Source: Posidonia oceanica
Lineage: Eukaryota > Streptophyta > Magnoliopsida > Alismatales > Posidoniaceae
Assembly: GCA_037176725.1 (NCBI GenBank)
Contig: JAZBRS010000029.1
Span: forward strand, 125,831,001 to 125,895,000
Direction: 5' to 3'
DNA: 64,000 nt
The stretch's first letter is position 1. Every line of letters starts with the position of its first letter. Positions 55,840 through 64,000 of the stretch are shown here, piece by piece. The translations under genes and the position numbers were made by a program. The notes under the pieces were generated by a model. The model was not told the origin of the DNA and ran no database searches. It worked only from the letters and a program-made list of their open reading frames with translations.

Positions 55840-58800
55840 TGTAGCGATCCCAGTGTTCGGATCGTCCATGCACGATGCCAAAGCTCGCGTGCACCGATCG
55901 GAATCAGGCTCACTATTAGCAGCTATGTCCGAGAAGGAAGACCTAACTCGAAAACATTTAAAAGAGGGAAAAAGGGAAAGAAAAGAAGAAGACAAGACAA
56001 AATCGGAGTCGCCACCAAGTCTATTAAATCGGAAGACGAGGAAAACCGGGGAAATGCGCGAATAATCACGCAAAACCAAGCAAAAGATGCAATGCAGGGC
56101 AATGCAAAAGAAATGAGATGCAAACGAATGCAAATGATGTGACTCGTGCCTAGGACAAGGGCAATATGGTCATTGCGGGCCAAGAGAGGGCAAGGACTCC
56201 TGTTACGCACGGGGAAGGTGTTAAGCACCCCCGACACGCCCGAGAATCGGTCTTTCTAGGCTTACGCTCGCATATGCAGGGAAATGCAGACTTTGAATGC
56301 CTAAGTGCCAATGATTGCCTATCTAAATGCTCAAAGGTGTGCTCTAAGTGAAGAAAGACGATGCAAGGAAGTAAACGTGCAATCTAAGCGCTCAGCAACG
56401 CTGTCTGTGTTCCGAACCGGGCGAAACCTGGCTCGTGAGAACTCCGGACAGTAAGCATCACCGCCCTACATGCAAATGCGGGCGATAAAACAAAACAGCG
56501 GGGAAAACAGGCAATGCAAGCGACATGCAAGAGGAAACAGCGTAAAACAGTGCGAGGACCGAAACAAGGATGCGAAAAGATGCGAAAAACAAGGTTGACA
56601 TGCAAACGATGCAAGGAACGGAACAAGGACGCAAAACGGTGCAGGAAAACGAGAGAAGAGCGCAAAACCGGGCAAGAAAAACAAGGGCACGCAAGACGAG
56701 ACGAGAAAACGAAAAGGGCACGCAAATCGGTGCGAGAAAACAAGACTGCACGCAAAACGAAGCGAGAAAACTAAAGGGCACGCAAAACGGTGCAAGACAA
56801 AGAAGCGGCATGCAAAACGGAGCAAGAAAATTAGACTACACGCAAAACGAGGCGAGAAAACTAAAGGGCACGCAAAACGGTGCAAAACAAAGAAGCGGCG
56901 CGCAAAACGGAGCGAGAAAACATGAAGGCACGCAAAACGGAGCGGAAAAACTAAAGGGCACGCAAAACGGTGCAAGACAAAGAAGCGGCACGCAAAACGG
57001 TGCAAGAAAACTTGAAGGCACGCAAAACGGAGTGGAAAAACTAAAGGGCACGCAAAACGGTGCAAGACAAAGAAGCGGCACGCAAAACGGTGCGAGAAAA
57101 CTTGAAGGCACGCAAAACGGAGCGGAAAAACTAAAGGGCACGCAAAACGGTGCAAATGGCATGCAAATGAATGCAGTGCAGGGGTTCAGGAGGACATACC
57201 TGGAGATCCGGGAGTCTGATCGGAGATCTGCTTGGTCCATGCTGAAGAGCGCTTCGCTGCGGTCGCCTGGGCAGCTTACTTGAGGAGATCCGACGGTCGG
57301 ATTGAAAGATATCGCAGCTTCGGAGCAGAAGGGCCAGAACAGATCTAGGTGTTCAGGAGGTCCTAGGGGTGTGCTGAAGGTCCTCCCAAGTGAAGGGGAG
57401 TTAAAAGTGTTTAGTGTATGCAAAGGGGAGCTAAAATGCAAGATTAAATGAATGCAGAATGCATGCAAAGCAAGAAAAGACAAAGAAAGACAATTCGGAA
57501 AGAACAGGGATTCAAAAGCATTTTTGAAGAAAGAAAAGGGCTAAAATGCAAATTTTCCGGAAAACAGGGGCTCTAGGGAATTCGGGAATGCAAGTGGAGG
57601 GCCTACATGCAATTTTGCAAGCATAGGAGTTAAAATGCAATTTAGGGGCAAAACAGTCTTTTCACATGATTTTTCAAAAGATGCAAGGACCTATGTGTGA
57701 TTTTTAAATCATGCAAGGGTCAAAAATGCAATTTCATATGGAAAACATGCTTTGAAAAATAAGGGACAGGACTACAGTGCAATTTTTAAAAAGAACAGGG
57801 TCAAAAATGCAATGCAATAAGCTAAAATGCATGCAAAATGATTACTGTGCATTTAAAATGGACTTATATGCAAAAATGAAAAAACAGGAGGTAAAGTATG
57901 CAATGCAACAATCAAAAAAAGAAAATAAGACCTAAGTTCTACAGTGCAATGGATCAGACAGCAAAAGTGAGAAAAAACAAGGATCTGGGATGCAATATGA
58001 TAAGGTAAACTTAACACATTAAAATTAAATAAACTACTGCAGGACTGGGATGCAAAAATTAAAAACAGAAGGGCTGAAACATAAGTTTTTATAACTGGAA
58101 AGCACAGTAAAAGGACTAAAGAGCAAATACAGAGAAACACAAATATTTAATGCAATTTAGCATGATTTCAGATCATAAACATAGCAGGTTTAATTAAATA
58201 AGGACCGGAATGCAAATAATTGGAAACTGAAACAAAAAATGCAATTTTCGGGCAAAATGGCTAGGTTAGAAGAAAATAAAGCCACAGTGATTTGCAGGCC
58301 ATCGGCCACTGTAGCAGCTGCTACCAGTGGCCGACAGAGGGGGCTAGGGGCTGCTGAAGGCGAGGCGGACCATCGGGCGAGAGTCGCCCGGTCCTGGCGG
58401 AGCGCGGGGGACGTGCGGCGAGCGGCGACGTGGCCTGGAGCAGAGCTGAGGAGCCGCCGGAGGTCTGAACTGAGCTGAAGACAGTCCGGCGAGAGGAAGC
58501 GACGTCAGAGGAAGCAGAGGCTGTGAGCGGAGTCCTGGCGGCCGTGCGAAGCTAGGACGGCTGACGGGGAGCCGTTCTGCAGCTCGGCGCGGCGGGACGA
58601 GCGTCAAGCTCGTCGGGGAAGAAAGGTCAGCGACGGCGCTGACCTCGCGACAACGGCCGCGAAACCCCCTTTTGAGGGGTGGAAAAGCAGGAGAAGAGGA
58701 AAAGGAGGCTAACGGGGGAAGAAATTAATTGTTTGGATGGCTGAGGCGTCCTCCCGACCCAGGTGGGTTCCGCAGTTGCCGGCGGTGACCGTCCGGAGCG

Positions 58801-61372
58801 TGCGGGCGTCGTCAGTGGCTCGCGAGCGTTTGGGGCGACCCCACGCAACCCTCCGGAGCTTTCTGAATGCCTAGAGCGGAGGTTCGACGATCGGAGGAAC
58901 AAGCGGCGGTTTTGGGTGCACAGCGAGTGGTCTGAGGTCGGGGGAGCTGGCTGTCGCCCTCTGGATCGAGCGGGGGATTCCGGTGGCTCGCTGGAGGTCG
59001 GGTGGATGTTTCTGGAAGGTTAGGTTAGGTCCGTGGAGGCTGTAGGTGAAGTTTGCTGGTGGAGTGGATTTCGGACAGAAATCGGTGCAGGTGTTTGTGG
59101 TGGAGCGTTTCGCCTGTGATGGGGGAGACGGCTGAAGGTTGGGTGGCTTAGGGAGGTAGTGTTCTGGGGACTAACCGGGCAGAGTTTGGGGAGGAGACGC
59201 GGCCTATGGTGCGGGGAATTTTGGAATGGGTCAGAGCTGGGTTCTGCTGGTTTTCAGGAGGTTTCCGGCGAAATGCGGGTTGGTTTCTCTGTGGGAATGA
59301 AGGGAGAAGTTGCAGGTGGCTTGGGTGAGATTGGGGGGCGAATTCTGGGCTGTTCTCGGGGTGTTTCGGGTGCTGGTTTGCTGCGGAAGGAGGAGCGGAA
59401 GGTCTGGTTTCTTCTGGTGGATTTCAGAGGAAGAACGGGGCTCTCGCTCGCTGGGGATTCACTCTGGGATCTCCTCCTCTTCCGGGATCAACTCTCTCTG
59501 GTTTTCTCCTCTCTTCTCCTCCTCGAATTGGCTCTGACTTCCCCTCCTTTCTGCCTTCAAATCTGATGACTTCTCTTCTTGGTTTTGCAGGCCTGCGGCA
59601 ATTGAATGCCGAGGAAGGGTGGTGGCAGGAGCACGGACGGAGTTCGGCGCGTGCTCGTCCGGCTCGAGCAGGAGGTGGCAGACCGCTGCAGTGCCGCAGG
59701 CCAGCGGACACTGTAGCAGATGGCAGGCGGGAGAGGGAAGGAGGGAGACGGTCGACTGTAGCTGTGGGCTGCGTTTTTTAAAAAAGGAGAAAAAAAAAGG
59801 GGTAACGGGCTGATGAGCCCATCAAGGAAGAAAAGAAAGGATAAAAGGAAGAAAGAAAGAAAGATGGAAAGAAGGAGGGAAATAAAATAAAAAAAATAAG
59901 ATAAAAATAAATAAAAATATTAGATGAATTGGGTTGTAGGTTAGGTATTTAATTGGATTTTTTAATGACTGTTTTTAGGTTAATTAGTGTGTTTTAGGCT
60001 TGATTAGGGTTTTAGGGTTTTCTTTTGTTGTTAATTCATTTTCCACTTGATTAAGTGTTGGTTAAATTCTTTTAAATTGTTTTTAAAATTGTGTTTTCTT
60101 GTTAAGTATTTTAGGATGTTAATTAGGATTTTTAGGATTTATTTTTATATTAATTTGAGTGGGTTCTGGCTTTTAGTTTTAATCTTTTAAGGTTTTCTCT
60201 TCTTAAGTCTTTTGAACTATGTTTTTTTGATTTTTATTTGTTAATTCTTCTTGATGTTTTTTAGTTGGTTTTTTCCTGGTTTGATTAAGTGTTCTTAAGT
60301 CTTTCAACTGTATTTTCTTTTTCTTTTTTAATTAGGTTTTATGTTGTTTTTTTTCTTGTGTTTATTAGGTTAAGTCTTTTGTCTCCTTTAATTACTTGTT
60401 TTGGTGTTTGATTTTTAATTCTTCTCTTTAGGGTTTGTTTTTTAATTCTTTTAGTGGGGTTTTTATCTTGGGTAGGTTCTGACTTTATTTTAGTTTTTTA
60501 CTTGATTTTACAGTATTTTCTTTTAGTTTGTTTTGCATTTTTTAGTTTGCATGCTTGGTTTTCTTCTTAGCTTGATTTAGTTAAGTTTGAGTTTTTAATC
60601 ATTTGTTTAATGTTTTTTAGTTGCTTTTCTTGGAATTCTGATTTGTCTCTTTTATGTTTTGGGGTTTTACAGATTTTTAAGGATTTTTATGGGTTTTTGC
60701 AAAAGAGAGAAGAAGGAAAAGGAAAAAGAGAAGAAAAGGGGAAAAAGGAGAATAAAAGAGGAAAGAGATAGGTTTGAGGGAAAAGATTTTTAAAATTCAG
60801 GGAAAATGCTAAAAATAAAATAAAAATAGGAAAAAGATAGAGAAGGGATAGGAGTACAAAGAGGGCCCACAGCCAAGCCAGAGAAAGGGCAAGAAGGGGA
60901 TGAAAAGAGAGACGATAATCAGGAGAGAGAAAACGATAATCCCGGAGAGAGAAAACAATAATTCGGCCAGAAGGGGGTCTTAGAGGTCTCGGAAAGGGGT
61001 GAAATTTGGCGGGTGTGGGGTCTAGGGTTTCTAGTTTTGGTCCCAGAGTTTTGGTTTGGTTTTGAGGAAGTTTTGGAGGGGTTTTAAGGTGTAGAAAAAG
61101 GGAATTTTTGCCTAAGTTTCCTAGGGTTTTTGGGAGGGGTCTGGTTTGAGATTTTGCAGGCTTTTTGGTGGGTTTGCTAAGTCATCAGGGGTGAGTTTTC
61201 CTATGGATTTTGGTGGGTTTTCAGGTTCGGGAAAGGGGGTAATCCTAGGTTGAGTTTGGGCTTGTTTTGAGGGGAAAGAAGGAGAGAGGAGTGTGGGTTT
61301 GGGTCTAGATTCGGGTCCAGCAACCACCGGAAGGCTCCAAACGATCCAGCTTGTCAAAATAGGGTGTCAACA
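55840..61372 (-). mobile_element. Solo LTR of the Tat-1 family, 5,533 bp
   Basis: It is the same LTR as 14298-20693, in the same (minus) orientation, from TGTAGCGATCCC (55840) to GGTGTCAACA (61372) on the plus strand. CCATA on both sides shows it is a complete insertion. No internal sequence remains, so the two LTRs of a full element recombined, or a deletion had that effect. It is shorter than the Tat-1 LTR chiefly because of a smaller tandem array. Confidence 0.95.
56620..57155. repeat. 30-bp-module array with a 90-bp period in the solo LTR
   Basis: It has the same GCAAAACG modules as the Tat-1 LTR, but the regular part repeats every three modules (90 bp): AGYGGAAAAACTAAAGGG recurs at 56941, 57031 and 57121. 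Confidence 0.9.
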
Positions 61373-63670
61373 CCATATTACATTGCATTTTAAATCATGC
61401 ATTATACTTTATTTGCACATAAGTCCTCTGCATGTTATCAGAATCATTTAAATTGCATATTTACCGTATTGCATTGCATTTTTTATCCTGTGTTTTACTT
61501 TTATTGCATTTTAGTCCAGAGCATGCATTCACAGTGTTTAAAAATCACATTTTACCTTATTGCATTGCATTTTTTGCCCTGTATTTTATTATATTTGCAC
61601 ATCAGTCCTGTTTAGTTACATATTTCATTTATGGCATGTTTTAAAATCATATTGTATTGCAGAAAAATCCTAAAAAATACTCCAATTGCATCTAGGTCCT
61701 GGCAGTTGTAAATCATGCATTTAATCTGCTATTTTACCATATTGCATTGCATAAAAAACCCTGAAAATATTCTAATTGCATCTAAGTCTATCAGATTGAA
61801 CATCATGCATTTAATTTCTGTTCTAAACCTTATTGCATTGCATAAAAACCCGTAAATGTTTTAATTACATATCAGTCCTTTTTGCATACATGCATCATTT
61901 AAATGGCATCTTTTAAACCAATTTGCATTGCATTAAAGCCCAATTATTTTCTAAACTTGCATGTCAATCCTTGCTTTTCAACTTTTGCATGTTTATATGC
62001 TTTCTTGGCATTGCATTTAGGTCCTGCGTGTTTTTAAAACTACATTTAGGTCATTTTCTTGCATTTTTGCATGCATACCTCCTAATTAGCTTTGCATTTA
62101 GCATATGCATTGTTGCATTAGCATTGTTGCATGCATTCACCCTGTTTTGCACACACATAGGAACATTTTGCACATAGGCCCCTGTAGTTTCCCAAAATTA
62201 CACTTAGGTCCCTACACTTGCACACATGCATAGCATCCCCTTGGCATTGCACATGCTCCCATGCATTCATTTGGGCATTGTTAGCCTTTTAACATGTAAG
62301 CCACCCAACATTGCACGCATTTAGGGGCTAATTGCACTTAGGCCCCTGGCTAGCTCACTTTTGCTGGCCCTTGAGCCATCTGACTTGCAATCTGAATAAC
62401 TTTTGATCGGACCATTGGATCTCTGCGATCTAACTATCTAGGTCTTCTCGGTTGAATAATCTTTCATTTAAACCAAAGTTATCTCAAATCAAGCCTCAGA
62501 TTCTCAGGATAAGCCCATTTGAAGTACTACATAGCATCCATTGCATTCTCATTTGCATTGCATGCATCGTTTTGCACGCCTGCATTTGCTTTCTCTTGCA
62601 TTGCATCATTTTGCATGCTAGCACTCGTTTTCTTTGCACACCGCTTGCATTTACATCATTTTACGTGCATGCATTTGTTTCCTCTTGCATTTGCACCGTT
62701 TTGCGTGCCTGCCTTGTTTTCTTTCGCATTTCGCCTCGTTTCACGTTGCGCTTTGTTTTATTTGCATATCGCTTGCACTTTTGCACCGTTTTGCTTGTCT
62801 GCCTTGTTTTCTTTTGCATTTCGCATCGTTTTGCGTGCTGCTTTGTTTTATTTGCATATCGCTTGCATCTGCATCGTTTTGCATGCTGTTTTGTTTTATT
62901 TGCATATCATTTGCACTTTTGCACCATTTTGCGTGCCCGCCTGCATTCTCTCCTGCATTGCACCGTTTTCTGCACCCGCCTTCGTTTTTCCCTTGCATGT
63001 CGCTTGCATTGCCTTGTTTACCGTTGTTTTGCTTTATCGCCTACATTTGCATTACGGCAATAATGCTTACTGCCTAGGAGTTCTCACGAACCAGGGTTCG
63101 CCCAGTTCGGAACACTAGCAGCGTTGCTGAGCACATAGCTTGCACGTTTAATTCCTTGCACGCATATTAGCACTTAGAGCACGTATTAGAGCATGCATTC
63201 AGACATTCATTGCATTTAGGCATTAGGCAAGCATTTCCCTGCATTTGCGAGCGATATAGCCCAAGAAAGATCGATTCTCGGATATATCGGGGGTGCCTAA
63301 CACCTTCCCTGTGCGTAACAAGAGTCCTTGTCCTTTCTCTTGGCCCGCAATGACCATTCCTTCATCCTAGGCACAAGTCATAGCATGGCATAGCATAGCA
63401 TCGCATTGTGTTGCATCGCATCTCATTGCATCCTCTCTGCATCCGGTTTTGCATGTCTTTTCATGCATTACCCTCGGTTTTCCTTGTCTCCCAATCTAAT
63501 AGACATGGTGGCGACTCTAATTTGTCTTATCATTTCTTTTTTTTCTTTTTGCCAGTGTTTCCGAGTCAAGTTTCCTTCCTCGGATTTCGCCGCATATAGT
63601 GAGCCTAATATTAATCGGTGCACGCGAGCTTTGGCATCGTGCATGGATTTGATATCTCAGGATTACTACA
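61373..63670 (+). mobile_element. LTR-C, right fragment (3' end of a Tat-1-family LTR, + strand)
   Basis: It starts with the right CCATA copy and continues the GCATTGCATTTT-rich zone, then a degenerate 30-bp-module array (about 62560-63030), then blocks matching the reverse complement of 14600-14925. It ends GGATTACTACA at 63670, the 3' end of this LTR family. No PBS follows, so it is a solo LTR or the 3' LTR of an element lying to the left. Confidence 0.85.
62560..63030. repeat. Degenerate 30-bp-module array in LTR-C
   Basis: CGTTTTGCRTGC motifs recur roughly every 30 bp or multiples of it. This is the inverted counterpart of the GCAAAACG modules, more diverged than in the other two LTRs. 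Short ORFs across it are artefacts. Confidence 0.8.
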
Positions 63671-64000
63671 TTGGCCCCCGAGGAATTGAGACGGAGGCTG
63701 TGAAACTACATCCAATGCTTCTGCTACCATGTAGCCAAAGGTTATACTCTGTAAAGTTAAGGCCTCATCTTGAGCCAAGAGTGAGAATGAGAGCCATCAA
63801 CCACAACTCGGCATGGTGTTGCGCGAGGATCGAGTCCCCTGAGTTAGAAAATGTAGAAGCATCCTCTCTGCATCAGCTGTTTTGAATCCTAAGCCACCAA
63901 AAATATGCATGCACAATAATTTACCTTTCCTTCTCCCTATTTTCGAAAACCGGAGTCAAGGACGAGCACCTTTTGCTTGACTCCGCTCAGAGGCTCCGTG
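63671..64000. other. Unassigned flank right of LTR-C
   Basis: 330 bp that match nothing else in the window. An ORF from inside the LTR continues to about 63885 but has no recognisable motif. Candidate host or target-element DNA. A hairpin lies near its end. Confidence 0.4.
63951..63985. other. 10-bp perfect hairpin in the right flank
   Basis: CGGAGTCAAG (63951-63960) pairs with CTTGACTCCG (63976-63985) around a 15-nt loop. Significance is unknown. Confidence 0.55.

Noticed and set aside
63671..63690. Polypurine-like CCTCGGGGGCCAA (minus strand) touching LTR-C, suggesting the LTR runs on the minus strand
   Set aside because: The PBS at 14279-14296 fixes the family orientation as TGTTGACACC to GGATTACTACA, so this side is the 3' end of the LTR. 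Probably coincidence.
63406..63885. 159-residue ORF as a host gene exon
   Set aside because: Two thirds lie inside LTR-C and the rest has no motif. Insufficient support.
1..64000. tRNA, rRNA or other structural RNA genes
   Set aside because: None recognised by eye. The tRNA-like strings found are primer-binding sites.

Overview
The window is a gene-free stretch of nested, decaying LTR retrotransposons of the kind that fills heterochromatin in large flowering-plant genomes. The plant assignment rests on Tat/Ogre-type Ty3-gypsy elements with a second RNase H and a plant mobile domain-like (PMD) extra ORF, a Tekay/Del-type chromovirus, and an Athila-like non-autonomous element. I could not narrow the species, and I found no convincing host gene, tRNA, rRNA or CRISPR array.

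Layout. (1) 1-20693, minus strand: 'Tat-1', an almost complete Tat/Ogre element. Read right to left it has a 6.4-kb 5' LTR (20693-14298), a tRNA-Arg primer-binding site (14296-14279), a leader, one 2,877-codon gag-pol frame with only two stops (12926-4296), an intact 400-residue PMD-like ORF (2917-1715), and a 3' UTR made of three tandem arrays running off the left edge. (2) 20694-21963, plus strand: the 3' UTR of a further Tat element ('Tat-X'), with three other arrays and a polypurine tract. (3) 21964 to about 44241, plus strand: 'Tat-2', a relative of Tat-1, with a different LTR, a gag-pol frame full of stops and frameshifts, a broken PMD-like ORF and a fourth kind of array. (4) 32296-38837: 'Ath-1', a 6.5-kb Athila-like element without pol, inserted in Tat-2 pol with a TCTGG target duplication. 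(5) 44242-54817, plus strand: 'Tek-1', a Tekay/Del chromovirus whose 5' LTR lacks its first 439 bp. (6) 54818-63670, plus strand: 'LTR-C', the 3' part of an LTR of the Tat-1 family, split by a complete 5.5-kb solo LTR of the same family in opposite orientation (55840-61372, target duplication CCATA). (7) 63671-64000: unassigned flank.

How the parts work together. Tat-1 and Tat-2 share the order LTR, PBS, leader, gag-PR-RT-RNH-aRNH-IN, PMD ORF, tandem-repeat 3' UTR. A conserved candidate splice acceptor lies just before each PMD ORF, and a conserved 3' UTR hairpin lies next to each array. Ath-1 has no enzymes and would need another element's. Most stops in Tat-2 and Tek-1 look like C-to-T or G-to-A decay at CAG, CGA and TGG codons, as expected in heavily methylated DNA.

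The most notable structures are: 30-bp modules in the giant LTR that form a 180-bp higher-order repeat in one copy and a 90-bp one in another; unrelated arrays in the same 3' UTR slot of three related elements; a templated inverted insertion in Tat-2 RT that preserves a pre-mutation sequence; and the conserved PMD ORF. All alignments were made by eye, so percentages are avoided.
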